Source: Vanilla planifolia
Taxonomy: Eukaryota > Streptophyta > Magnoliopsida > Asparagales > Orchidaceae
Direction of reading: 5' to 3'
Assembly: GCA_023846275.1 (NCBI GenBank)
Contig: JAIUJO010000302.1
Coordinates: 514,001 to 578,000 of the forward strand
Length of the DNA stretch: 64,000 nt
The translations under genes and the position numbers were made by a program. The notes under the pieces were generated by a model. That model was not told where the DNA came from. It searched no databases and saw only the letters and a program-made list of their open reading frames with translations. Numbering within the stretch: position 1 is the stretch's first letter; every line of letters starts with the position of its first letter. Below, in pieces: positions 1 to 14,300 of this stretch.

Positions 1-1268
1 ATACTAGTTTCTTAAATAATCACATCACACAATTTGACTTTCATATTGCATGACTCTGATAACACATAACAGCAATGGTCTAACTTTTTTACTTGAACTT
101 TATAATCATTTAATCGAATAAATAAAATTGGAATAATGTACATTGGCTATAAATTTTATAGGTGTAGCAATATGGATGTGTTCTTATGTAATTAGAATGG
201 CATCATTATATGCTCTTCTTGGATGTAGCTATAGACCATCTTTTTGAAAACATTTTGTGGTGAATAGATTTTCTATTTTTTTTTACAAGATGGAACCAAC
301 AATGCCAGTAGACTAGGATAAGCATCACATGGATGCTCGACATAAGGCAAGAAAAATAATGAAAAGTTTTGATTCATACAAAAATAAGGGATTTAGAAAG
401 TTCGATGAAAGAAAAACAATGAAGAAATCTAAAGGAATTTATTAGGTTGACACTTTTCTTACTAAACCTAATAGTTGCTAGAAATCAATCCATCTTTGGA
501 CATAGGCCCAAACATGTTGATAATATGATACAATGCACAAAAGTGCTGGTACATATTAAGAGAATTTCTAGTTTGGTTTTAAAAGCCTAATCACAAGAAA
601 GTAGATTTTTTACAGGATCAAAGAATGATTTGGGGAATTGGTGAGGCACAATGCATAAAAGGAGGATAGCCTCTAATATACACACTCACTTAATAGTTTT
701 CTATGGAGTCATCAATGTCATTACTTATATCATTTTATTCATTTATGTATGAAATTGCATAGGAGAAAGTTAGTGGTGATAAAGGCCAATTGCATTTTCC
801 TTTGATGGTGAGGTTGCCCTTTATGGAAATTCTATCTATTCTTTTATTCAGAGGTGATAATGCTATTCTCAATCATTTTTAGATGAACTTATTTGATTAT
901 TCTTATCGAATTTAAAATCATGTTAGCCATGGAATTCATGACCCAAGGTGGTATGGTGATCAATTGCTAGGAGGCAAAGGTGCACATCAAGATGACAAAG
1001 TTAGCTGACCTATAATTTTTAGTTAACTACTACATTATGATATCACCAACTGCTTACAATCAAGCTTTGTTTTATAAAGGCTATATTGGTTGGCCAGAAT
1101 TCATATTCGATTCCTTACTTATGACAAAAATGCTATAGAATACTCTTCCAGCAAGGGATTATCCCAACATTTTCTATAAGAATTTCTTGGCTTACCACTA
1201 GTTTGATTGTTAGAGTTTTCTATTGATTTGATGAATGGAGCCGCTCTTATTACAAAGGCATCATATTG
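1..1268 (+). mobile_element. Ty3/gypsy gag-protease remnant, unit A copy
   Basis: A non-monomer island homologous to 19,099-20,208 and 32,837-34,106. It is heavily broken by stops and frameshifts. Near its right end, 1,189-1,265 reads LPLV, a stop, then LLEFSIDLMNGA and LITKASY. This resembles the stretch just before the reverse transcriptase domain of gypsy polyproteins. A decayed aspartic protease motif is suspected near 850-885. The region around 545-585 could be an eroded gag zinc knuckle, but too many positions are lost to be sure. The element stops abruptly at 1,268, where a deletion fuses it to minus-strand satellite monomers. No LTR or primer-binding site was recognised. Confidence 0.65.
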
Positions 1269-2425
1269 ATGTGATGAGTCCAACAATGTTTGTTTCATCT
1301 TGTTGAAACTTCATTTTAAATGACTATGATTTACCAAAGCAAATTAGTATAATTAATAATAAATTATTGTTTACATACTAGACAATTATATGTTTGAGCT
1401 AAAATTAGATTAATTAGTCTAATTCTATATAACCAAATTAAAGTAAATTGAAGGTCACAGGAGAGGAGAGTTAGATCTTTATCAAAATACATCAAAATCA
1501 AATACAAAAAGTTTAAATGAGGTAAATTTTTTGCTAAATTAACATTCTAAGATGCTAAAAAGATCGAGTGTAATATCCTAGAAGATAAACTCAAGTACAA
1601 AATGAAATATCTAGTCAATGGTGCAAAGAAATGCAAAATAAAGTATTTCAAAATATAAAAATTAATATTTAATAAGATAAAGGTTATTTTGATGAGTCTA
1701 AAGATGTTTATTTCATGTCAATTAAACCTCATTTGGAATTATGATAACATAAAAAAAACAACCATAACTAATAATAAATATTATTTCAATACAGAATAAA
1801 TACATTTAAAACTTTAAATGATATAAAATAAGCACAAAAATATAAGAAAATCAAAGCATAGGTGAATTAGTGTTTTATAATAATATAAACATATCAATTA
1901 AAAATAGTTAAAGAAAAGTAATCAATTAGATGGAAAACTTTTATTCTAAATGCTAAGGATATTGACTATAACAACCTCGATATTTATATCAAGTGCAAAT
2001 CAAATTTTCTTATAAAATGCACCAAAATACAAGAAAATAAAAAAAGTTGAAAATATTAAAATAAATAATTAATTAGATAGATTTCATTGAGACATGTTAA
2101 TGTTCTTTATTTTACCTCCATCACTCCTCGTTTTTAATTAATATAAATTTAAAAAATAACTAAACATAAATAACGATAAATTATTGCAATAATGTTAAGT
2201 AAATATATATTGAATCTAAACAGAGATAAATTTAAGCAATATATTGCAACCAAATCAAAAGAACTTTAATGCTAATACTAAAGGAGAATTAGAGTTTAAA
2301 AGCAATACAATCAAATCAAAGTAAAAACTTTAAGTTCTGTGATAAATTATATAGAAGCATTGCATTCCAAGATGCTATAAGGATCAACTGTAATATTCTT
2401 AATCATCAAATCATTAAGATCACGA
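1269..2425 (-). repeat. Minus-orientation satellite arm, unit A
   Basis: About three ~0.4 kb AT-rich monomers in reverse orientation. Marks on the plus strand are GATGAGTCCAACAATG-type starts followed by repeated A-rich blocks such as TTAATAATAAATTATT. They are the reverse complement of marks in the plus arrays (CATTGGACTCATC, AATTTATTATTATT). The left edge is the deletion join with the retroelement at 1,266-1,268. The right edge is a strand switch near 2,397-2,440. Homologous to 20,209-21,363 and 50,071-51,215. Confidence 0.85.
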
Positions 2426-2445
2426 GTTGCATTCCAAATGAGGTT
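2397..2445. other. Strand-switch junction with hairpin, unit A
   Basis: Minus-type monomer sequence ends in TCTTAAT-CATCAAATC-ATTAAGA (2,397-2,419), a 7-base stem around a 9-base loop. It is followed by GTTGCATTCCAAATGAGG, where a minus-type anchor (GTTGCATTCCAA) overlaps a plus-type anchor (ATTCCAAATGAGG). The same switch appears at 21,335-21,385 and 51,180-51,240. Confidence 0.75.
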
Positions 2446-5400
2446 CGATTGAGACATAACCAACATCATTTAACATTTCTTAACAAAATTTTACAAATTA
2501 AAAAATAATTTTTATTTACAAATAAATTTTAGTGTTTTTTGATGCTTTTCGATCCATTATTTTTGTACATGATTTGAAGATCAGGGATATTACACATGAT
2601 CACCTTTATATATTTGAATATGACTTTCCCATTCAATTTATATTATTTCCTTAATTTTTTTTGTTTCGTTTTGGTTATATTTTGATGCAACTAGAATTCT
2701 TATTTATTGTGACCATAACATCCTTTGATTTGGCTATGTTACACTACTTCAATTTATCTTGCTTTAACTTTAATATATAGTTTCTTAGTACTAAAGAAAT
2801 AATTTATTCTTATTTATGCTTATCTAATTTTGTAATTTGTAGTTATTAAAAATGAGTTAAGATGTAGATGAAATAAACATTATTAGATAGATCTTGATTA
2901 GCTTTATCCAATTAAAAATTTATTTCTATATTTTTAAGTACTTTATTTACTAGAACTTTCGCATGCATAGTGAGACATTGTTTTGCTTTAATTTAGTTAT
3001 TTTCTTTGTATCACTAAATCTCTTCTCATTTGATAATTAAATCACTTCGATTTCCTTATACCACACTGTTCCATTTTATCTAAATTTAGCTTTAACATAT
3101 ATTTCCATAATATTAAAAAAATAATATTTTATTATTTATGCTTATTTATTTTATTAATTGATAGATATTCAAATCAAGATCAAATTGTGAGGTTTATTAA
3201 ATTAAACATTTATTTTTAAATATTTTAAAATTTTAATTTTCTCAGGTTTTATCATTCTTTTAAAAATATTTCAAACTTTTTTCAAGTTTTGAGATCATTA
3301 AAATTCACTTGATCTTCTTAGTATCTTGCAATTCATCTTTGTTTTGATAATTTATCTTTTTTTTCAAATATTTTCCTTTGGTTTCTTTATATTACTATGA
3401 AACTCCATTTTCTATGACATTTATATCACTTAGATTTTGATACATTATATCACTTTAATTTATTTTATTTCTATTTTTAAAAATATTTTGTAATATTAAA
3501 TTATATTTTTGATATTTATTCTTTTTAGTTTTCTAGTTAACTAAAATTCTTTATGAAATCTAATAGAGATGAGATAAATATTGTTCGAATTTTCTCAATT
3601 AATTATGTCAAATTAAATTTTTTTATCTTACTAATATTTTACTATTGAGTTTTATCAAACTTTTTGTGTCATTTAAATTCACACATGACTTTGTAATCAG
3701 AATTGTTATGCTAATTGTCCTTAGTATCTAGTAATGAATTGTTACTATAGAAATTGCTATTTTTTGAATTGTTTTCTTTCATTTTATTTTTTTAATATGA
3801 TTTACATTCATTTGATTTTGTTACACTATATTATTTCAATTTAACTTATTTTAGATTTAATATTTGTAAACTTATTACTAAATTAATCTTTTAATATTAT
3901 TTATTTTGGTAATTTCTAGTAATTCTAAATGAGGTGTAATGTGAACAAAACACATGTCATTGGATTAGTTTTGATGAGTTCTATCAAACTATATATTCTT
4001 TTTCAAAAGATTTTTAATATTTTATTTCTTTTAATTTGTCATGTTTTGCGAGTCATTTAGACTTGTGCTTGATTTGATGGTCGATGATGTTATACTCGTT
4101 GTCCATATTTTAAGCATTGTGGTTTTAATACATAATTTTTCTCATTTCTTAAAATGTTTTTCCTTGATTTGGTTATATTATGATAAAAATATATATCTTC
4201 TCTCATGTCACCTTTATATCACTTTTATTTTGGTTATGATACATTATTTTAATTTACCTCTCCTTAGTTTTAATATATTATTTGTTAATTTTTTGTTAAT
4301 AATTTATTATTATTTATTCTTTTTTTGTGTTCATAACAATTTGAAAAATGATTCAATGAGGATGAAAAGAAATATTTTTTTTATAATTTTAAATATTTTA
4401 TTTAAAAAGGTTTTAACATGTTTTTTAGGATGACTTGATTTATACATTATTTTATGTTAGAGTTTTCTACACTTGATCTCTTTAATGTCATGGAGTGTTA
4501 CATTTTCTATTAATTCATCCTATTTCTTTAGGTTTTTTATTCCATTTGATTATATTATAATGTAAGTCGAAACCTCCCCTCTAATGACCTTTACATCACT
4601 TTGATTCGATTACAATAAATTATTTCAATTTTTCTCATTTTAGTGAAATAATTTTTTCAATATTAAAAATATTAGGTTATTATTATATATGATTTTTACT
4701 ATGTAGGTTTAAAATTATTATAATGAAGTCTAAAATGAGATGAAGAATGCCATTTATGTTTTGTTGAAGAGCTTTATCTAGTTAAATAACATTTTTATAT
4801 TTTTAAATAGTTTTTCTTTCAGATGTTGGCTTGCGTTACATGGTGTTTCAATTCATACATGATTTAATGATTGAGGCTATTACACGAAATCCCATTAGTA
4901 TTTTGGAATGTAACTATCAAACATAATTTGTCTCATTTCTTCAATTTTTTTGTTTTGATGTTTGTATTTCATTATAATTCTAAAACATTTGTTGCATGAC
5001 ACATATATGTCCACATTTTTGTTATATTACATTTCTTCAATTTAAATAATTTAACCTTTAATTCATATTAATTTAATATCTAATTAACATTATCTTATTA
5101 TTTATAATTATTAGCTTTAGTAATTTTGAGTAATTCCAAAATAGATCTAAAATGAATGTCATGGATTTGTATTATCAAGTTCTATATGATTAGATTTTCT
5201 TTTTATAATATTAAATTTTTTATTTTATATGGTATTTGCACTCTATATGAGATATTTATTCGAAATTGACTTATTGATTGAAGACGTTATGGTCGATCAC
5301 CTCAATATCTTGGAATGTAACTTTCTTACACAATTTACCTTATTTATTCAAATATTTTTCTGTGATTTTGTTATATAATTATGAAACTCTAATCCTTCTC

Positions 5401-8275
5401 CTTTAAGGCCAATACATCATTTTGATTACATAATATTATGTTACCTCGATTCATCTAATTTCAAATTTAATATATCTTTTCATAATATTAAAAAACTAAT
5501 TTTTTTCATTAACTAGACCATTTAAATTTTACTATTTTGGAGAAATTGTAGATGTGCTCTGATTGAAAAAAAAAGGTCATTAAACTCATCCAAATGAGCT
5601 ATACCAATTAAATATTAATTTTAATTATTTTAAATATATTATTTTTAAGGCTTTTGACATTCTTTGCAAGACAAATGGACTCATTCCATATTTGATGATC
5701 AAAGATGCAACGCTTCAACCCTTTAGTATCTTGGAATGTAATTTTTCATAACAGGTTATCTCATTTCTTCAACTTTTTTATTTTAATATACTCTTATGTA
5801 ACTTAAAATATTCTTTAAATGACCTTTAAATTAGTATAATTTGGTACCATTATAGTTTTTAAAATTTTCTCATTTTAGCTTTAATATATGTTTTATTCAA
5901 ATTAAATTGATAATTTAATACTAGTTTTGCTTATTTAATTTTGTAAATTGTATTTATTAAGAACAATGCCTAATTAAGGCAAAACAAATCTTTTTGGACA
6001 AATCACGATGAGTTATATCACATTAAGTAATAATTTTAAAATTTTTAAATATGTTTTAGTAGTTTTGCATGCTTTATTTGACATCTAAATTCGTACTTAA
6101 CAATTGATAATGTCACACTTAATGTCCTTATTATCATTGATTAAAAATTTACCATACAGCTAGTGTCATTTCTCAAATACTTTCATTCTACTTTTTATGT
6201 ATTACTATTTAAAAATATCTCTCCTCTAAGGTCAACTTAAAATCACTACAATTTCTTCATAATATATTGCAAAAATTTATTTCGTTTCATCTTTGTTAAA
6301 GTTTGTTTTTATTTTTTTGTAGTATCTATATGCAAGGTTAGAGTGAGATGATGAAAACTTTTGTTGGAATCATCTTGACTACAATTACCAAATTAGGTAA
6401 TTTTTATAATATTTCTATTTTTTATTTTGTAAAGATTTGGCTTAGTTAATAACACATTTGAATTCATACTTGATTTGATGATGAAGAATATTATTCTTGA
6501 TTTGAATTTTACGAGTCATTGATTATGTTATATTATATTATTTTTAATTTATTTTTTCTATTAACATTAATTTTTATAATTTCAAAATAATAATTTATTT
6601 TTTGGTTGTTTATTAAACTTGTTAATCCATAATAAAACAAAAAGAGTTCTGATTGAGAAAAAAAAACATTGTTGGACTCATCTAGATGAGTGCTATCAAA
6701 TTAATTATTCAACTTTATAATTACTTTATTTTCCATGTTTTTGGCATATGTTTTAAGAGACATTTTTATTCGTACATTGTTATATAGTTGAGGATGTCAC
6801 ACCTAAACTCCTTAGTATTTAAGAATGCCATGTAGTTCGCCATATTTCTACAAATGTTTTGCATTAATTTTTTTATATTATTGTCAAGATCTCCTTCTCC
6901 TCAAGAGTGGGGTTTATGTCTCTATCATTTGCTTATATTTTAATGCTTTAGTTTCATCTCATTTTTCATTAATATATGATTTCTTATATTAAAATAATAA
7001 TAAATTTTTATTTATTTTTATTTATTTAGAAAACACATAGTAATTTCAAACACTTTTGGCTGCAAAAAAATAGACATCATTGTACTTATTGTAATGAGCT
7101 CCAAACAAATGGGATATATTAAAGATGAAATAAATGACATTAAAATTTTCTTCATGTGGTCAAGCCAATTAAATAATAATTTATATATTTTTAGAAATCT
7201 TATTTATAATTTTTTGTGGTTTTGGTGACATTTTGATTGATACTTGATTTTATGATCATGGATGTAACATTTGAATATCTTAGCATCTAAGGATGCAACT
7301 TTATAATAAATTTAATCCCATTTGTTAAAATTTTTACCTTAGGTTATCTTGTAATAACATAAAAATCTTAGTATTCATGTATGTTGTCTTTTTGGATATG
7401 CTTTTTTTAGATTCCTTTGATTTATTTTATCGTAGCATCATCATATATTTACAGAATATTTAATTAATAATTTATTATTATTGTTATTTTACTTTGATAA
7501 TTTATAGTAATTATAAATATCCACTTATCAAGTTAAAATAAGCATCTTTTGACTCATCTTTATGAGCTTTATCTAGTTTCATATTAATTTTTAAATTTCT
7601 AAATATTTTATTTTCCAAGGTATTTGCATGCATTAGTGCCATTTTAAGTATTACTAGATTTGATGATTAGATATATTACATGCGATCTCATTAGTGTCTT
7701 GGAATGCAACTTTCATGTATAATTTATTTCAATATCTAAAATTTATTGCTTTAGTTTTGTTATACTACTATCTAACTCTAAACCTTATATCATTTGACTT
7801 GTACATTGCTTTGATTATGTTATGTTACATTGCTTCAATTTAGCTCATTTCAACATTATCGTTTATTTACATAATATTAAAATAAAAGTTACTATTATTT
7901 ATGCTTATTTTCATTATTAATTCATAGTAATTCTGAAGCTTGTTTGATTAAGATGACAAAGATGTCATTGGACTCATCTAAATAAGCTCTATATAATTAA
8001 ATATACATTTTTTATACTTTTAGATATTTTCTGTTCTAGGGTTTTGGCTTGCTTTACAAGTAATTTTTATTTGTACATGATTTAGTGGTCGAGGAGGCTA
8101 CACCTAATCTCCTTAATATTTTGGTATTAACCTATCCCACTAAATTAATATCATTTCTTTAAATATTTTGAATTGATTTGGTTAGATTACTACATAACAC
8201 AAACTAATTTCATATGACCTTTACAATGATTTGATTTTGTTATATAATATTTCTTCTATTTATTTCATTTTTATA

Positions 8276-8330
8276 CATGCACACACAAACATACACCCAC
8301 ACACACACACACATATATATATATATAATA
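8276..8330. repeat. Compound (CA)n(TA)n microsatellite, unit A copy
   Basis: An interrupted CA run followed directly by a TA run inside one monomer, where the TTAATATATATTTAC block is expected. The same compound tract sits in the equivalent monomer at 27,400-27,443 and 57,020-57,056, with different lengths and interruptions. It is therefore inherited with the large unit. Confidence 0.9.
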
Positions 8331-11300
8331 CATTATTAAAAAAATTATTTATTATTATTTGTTCTTATTTAATTCAATAATTCATTGTAGTTCTAAGTGG
8401 CATCTCATATTGGCAAAACAAACATCACTAGACTACTATAGAAAGTAATTTTTCATATAATTTATTCATTTTCTTCGTATGCCTCTCTTTGATTTGATTA
8501 TATTACTATGTTACATGAAATCTCTCATTTTGTGGTGTTTACATCACTTTGATTCAATTACATTTCATTGTTTCAACTTATCTTATTTTGACATTAATTT
8601 ATATTTATTTAAGTTTAAAAAACATTATTGTTAATTATGCATACTTTTGGTATTTCCATAGTTACAAATGAGGTTTGATTGGGATGAAACAAATATTATT
8701 GAACTCATCTTCATGACCTCTATCCATTAAATGAAAAAGTTTTATTTTTTAAAACAATTTATTTAAGAGTATTTCTATATGTTTTCAAAGACATTTTGAT
8801 TTGTACCTAATTTAATAATCAAGAATGTTGTGCTCAATTAATTTAGCATTTTCAAAAATAACTTCCATTATTGTTTTTCTCATTTGATTTGGCTATATTT
8901 CTTCTTAACTTTAATTCTACACTTGTATAACATTTGCATTTCATTTTTATTGCATTACATTGTTTAAATTTGTGTCATTATAACTTTAACTTATATTTAA
9001 TTGATATTAAAATAATCATTTATTATTATTTAGGCTATTTTTTTGGAAATTCATAATAATTCCAAATTAAATCAAATCAAGATGAAACAAATTTATTTGT
9101 AATAATCCTAATGAGGACTACAAAGATAACATTTTTTTATATTTTAAAATATTTAATTTTCTAGGTTTTTGGAACACTATATTAGACATTTTGATTTATG
9201 TCATATTTAAAGATTGAGCTGTTACACTCAATCTGCCTAGTATCTTGTAATGCAACTTTCTCATATGATTTATGTCACTTCAAATTTTTCATTGTGATAA
9301 GGTTATACTAAAAAGTTACTCTAAATCTCCTCTCATCTAATAATTACATTATTTTTTATTTTGTTATACTATCTTTCTTAAATTTGTTACAGCTTTAATT
9401 TATATTTTCTTAATTTTTAGATAATAATTTATTATTTTTGATATTCACTTTATAATATGTAGAAATTCCAAATGAGGTCCCAACAAGACAAAACAAGCAA
9501 CTGGCCTCAACAAGCTCCATATCAAAATTGATTTTCTATTTTAAATGTTTTATTTTTTTAGGGTTTTTTACACTTCTTAAGAAACTTCAATTAATTTTGA
9601 TTTGATGATTGAATGCGCAATGCTTCGTCTCCTTAGTATCATCAATGCGACTTTCACGAACAATTTATCTCATTTTTTCAATGTTTCATTTTCATTATGT
9701 TTTCCTACCATGAACCTCTAATTGTCTTATTATGTTACCATTGCATTGCCTTAATTTTGTTATGTTGTATTATTACAATTTGTCTAATTTTAGCTTTTTT
9801 TAATATATTTTCTTAATATTAAATTAAATATCATTATTTATGATGATAACTTTTTAGTAAAACATAGAAATTCCCAATAAAGCCTCATAAAGAAAACATA
9901 ATTGTCATAATACTTGTATGGTTTAGTCTTATAAAGTTAAATATTCATTTTCATATTTTTATAAATTTTATTTTGAGTGTTTTAACATACTTTATAAGCT
10001 ATTTTAATTTGTTACATATTTAATGATCACGAAGGTTAGCCTTAACCTCCTAATGGGATTTAAACTCTAAATCTAATCTCACATGACCTTTGCATTGCTA
10101 TAAATAAGTAATATAATATTGCATCAATTTATCTAATTTTGGCATTATTAAATATCTATTTCAGGATTAAGACAAAAACTTGCTATTATTATATGTTTAT
10201 TTGCATTATTAATTTTTTTGTATCTCTAAATGTGGTTTGATGGAGATGACAAAAAATATTGCTGGACTTATCTTAATGAGTATTTTTTAATTTTAATTTT
10301 TAATTATTTTAAAAAGGATATTTCTTAATGTTTTTTACACTTTATATGATATTTTAATTTGTATCATATTTAATGATCAAGGATGAACTACTTGGAAAAC
10401 CTAGTACCTTATATTATAATTTTTTATGAAATTTATCTTCTTTCTAAAGACGATTCACTTTGAATTACTTATAGTACAATGTAACTAAAACTCTCCTATA
10501 GTTTGACCTTTACGTTGCTTCGTTTTTGATAGATTACATTGCCCTAATTTATCAAACTTCTATGTGTTTTATATATTTACTTAGTATCAAAAAAAAATTA
10601 TTCTTAGTTATTCTTATTTACTTTAAAAATTTATAGTAATTCCGAATGACGTCCAATATCGACGAAAGAAAATCATTGAACATGTCTCAATGAGCTCCAT
10701 TATATTAAAAAATCATTTTCATGCTCCTAGGAATTTTATTTTCTGCCACTTTGGTACAACTTATAAATTTTTTTTATTCATAACTAATTTCATGATCAAG
10801 AATATAACATTTGATCTCTATAATATTTGAAAGGAATGTTTCCCACAGAATTTATCCCTTATCTTCAAATTGTTCATTTTAATTTTGTTATGTTGTAATT
10901 AAACTCAAATATTTTCTTTTGTGACCTATATATTACTTTTATTTGTTATATTATATTTTCTTAATTTATCTCATTTAAACTTTACTATTAATATTCTTAA
11001 TGATATCATAATGATTTACTATTCTTTGTTCTTATATAGTTAGGTAATTCGTAGTAATTCGAATTGAGGTACAATTGACACAAACTAAAAGTCGTTTGAT
11101 TCATCTTCATGAGGACTATTCAATTAGATATTCAACTAAATATATATTTAAATTTTTTTATTTTTTAGTGATTTGGAATGTCTTAAGACATTTTAATTTT
11201 TATTTCGTTTGATGATTGATGTTGTTACACTTCGTTTCTTTAGTATCATTGGATGCAACTTTCACATACAATTTTTCTTATTTTTTTCTATTTTTTGATT

Positions 11301-14300
11301 TCTTTTCGCTATATTATAATTAAATTATAATTCTATTATGACCTTTATATTCCTTAGCTTTGCTTATATTATAGTTGTTCAATAGATCACATTTCAAATG
11401 TATTATATATTTACATAATATTAAAAAACATACTTTTACTTGTGCTTATTTATTATTGTAATTTTGAATGATTGAATATTATGTCCAATGGAATTGAAAT
11501 AAACTTTATTATGCTCATCATGGTGGCTCTATCAAATTAAATATTACTTTTTTTAGATATATTATCTTCTAAGGTTTGGCATGCTTTACACTCAACGTTC
11601 TTTATATACCAGGTTGTAACCGCAGCTCATAAGTTTTTCTATTTCTTCATGTTTTTTAGTTTGCTTTGATTTTATTCTAATGTAGCTTTAAATCATTTAT
11701 TGTGTGGCGTCCATAACATTTTGATTTGGTTTTGTTATATTGCATCACTTAATCTCTTTGCAACATTAATATAAGTTTACGTAATATTAAAATAAAAATT
11801 TATTGACGTTGATGCTTATTAAATGTGGTAATTTATAAAACTTCAAGAGTTTGTTTGATCAAGACAAAATAGACATAGTTGGAATCGTCTCCATGAGCTC
11901 TATCAAATTAAAAATTCTTTTTAACATTTTAAAATATTTTAGTTTTAGTATTTTTGCATACTTTATGGGTCTTTTCAATTTACTCTTGATTTTACATTTG
12001 AGGATGTTACATTTGATCTCCTTAATATCTTGGAATCTAAGTTTCTCATATGGTTTATCTAGTTGCATTGAATCTTTCCCTTTTATTTGGTTATAAAAGT
12101 ATATAAATCTAAATTTTGTCTCATGTGACTTATACATCACTTTGAACTAATTATATAATATTACTTTAATTCATCTTGTTATAATTATAATATACATTTA
12201 CTTGATATTAGATTGTTATTTTTTCTTTTTATATGCTAATTTACTTTTGTTATCCACAGTAATTCCCAATTAAGTATTATTGAGATGACAAACATCACTA
12301 ACTGAGCTTGTAACGCTGTATGTCTACGATATGAATTATGATACATTTCAATTTTTGCCCAGTTTTATCGATATTATAACACTTGATCTCCTTAGTCTTC
12401 TAAATGTATCATAAATGTTCAATTTATGATACTTATTGAAATTGTTTTGTTTAATTTGATTACATTACAATGAAACTTTAATTAACCCCACTTGTGTCCT
12501 TTACATTTCTTCAATTTATCTTCCTTCAGCTTATTACATATTTAATTAATATTAAAATAGTAATTTATTAATATTTATGATGATTTACTTTACATACATA
12601 AAGTGATTACAAACAATATGAGCCTTAGACGAAACAAGCATTGTTGTAATCTCTTAGATACGTTATATAAAATTAAATATTCATTTTATAATTAAAAATA
12701 TTTTATTTTCTATATATTTGGTATTTTTTAGAATATGATTCAAATCTTATTTGATTAGATTGTTAAGGATGTTACTTTATATCTCACTAGTATTTCAAAA
12801 AATACATTTTTCATACAAATCAATTTATTTCTTCAAATTGTTTACTTTGAATTGGTTATGTTGCAACAAAACTCTAATTCAAACCTCTTGTTACCTTTAC
12901 ATTATTTTTTTTTTATTTTGTTAAATTTCTTTAATTTATCTCTTTTATGCTTTAATATATAATCGCATAACATTATATTAATAATATATTACTACTTATA
13001 TTTATTTACTTTTTGCAATTTGAATCAACTCTAAACAAGGACCAATCGAGGCTAACAATCATCATTTGACTCATGTTGAAGAGCTCTATCTAATTAAATA
13101 TTAATTTTTTAGTTTTAAATAATTTGTTTTTATGGTATTGTTATGCTCAACAAGTTATCTTGAATGATACAAGATTTCATTAATGAGGATGTTACTCTAA
13201 CTCTCTTTAGTAAGCTTCAATTCTATATTGCAATATAATTTATGTTATTTCTTGAAATTGTTTTCTTTAATTTTGGTATATTACTACTAAACTAAAAATC
13301 CTTTATTTTTTGCCTTTAAATCACTAAAATTTAGTTATTTTATTTTACTTCAATTATTCTTATTTATCTCTAATGCATAATTACAGAACAATAAAACAAA
13401 AAGGTTTTATTATTTAAGTCTATTTAATTTGTTAATTCAAAATAATTCCTTATACCGCCACGTAAATTTCATCTTCCACCAAGTGTCCTTAACATCTGAT
13501 TGATTTTATTATCTTACATTACTTCAATTTCCCTCGTTCCACCTTTAATATATATTTACTTGATATTATAATAATAATTTGTTAATATTTGTGCTTATTT
13601 GCTTGGGTTATTCTTGATAATTTTAGACAAGGTTCAATCGAGATATAACAGACGTCAATTAGGATTATCTAGAGTAGCTCTATCTAATTAAATATTCATC
13701 TTTATATTATCAGAGTTTTTATCTTCTATGCTTTTAACATATCTTACAAGTCATTCTAATCAAAGGTGGTCTTGAAATCAAAGGTGTAACATTTCATCTC
13801 CATGGTGTCATGGATATTTAGCTTTCATTGTTTAATTTGTATCATTTCATAAGATGTTTCAAATAAATTTTGTTGTCTTACTTACTATATAACCATAAAA
13901 GCAATCTTATGTAACCTCTAAAAGTTTTTTATTTAATTAGCTTACATTACTTCAGCTTCTCTCAATTCAACTTTAATATGTATATATACACTAAATATTT
14001 AAAAATTAATTTAATATTTTTTTTCTTTATTTTGTTTAATAATTCCCCATAACTCTAAGAAATGTCTGATTGAGATGAATTAAGAATAATTGGACTCCTC
14101 TAAATTATCTCTATCTATTAAGATATATATTTTTAAATGTTTGTTACTTTGGCATGCTTTGTGTGTTATTTTAATTTGTGCTTAATTTGGCAATTGACAA
14201 TATTACTTAAGATCTCAGTGGCATCCTGTAATAAACTTTGTTCAAATTATTTGTCTCATTTTTTTTAAATTTGTCACTTTGATTTGGCTATATTACCAGG

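Noticed and set aside
4041-4433. A 130-codon stop-free stretch on the plus strand
   Set aside because: It lies wholly across two satellite monomers and encodes a Phe/Leu/Ile-rich chain that merely reflects T-rich DNA. The equivalent place in unit B (about 23,070-23,440) does not keep the frame.
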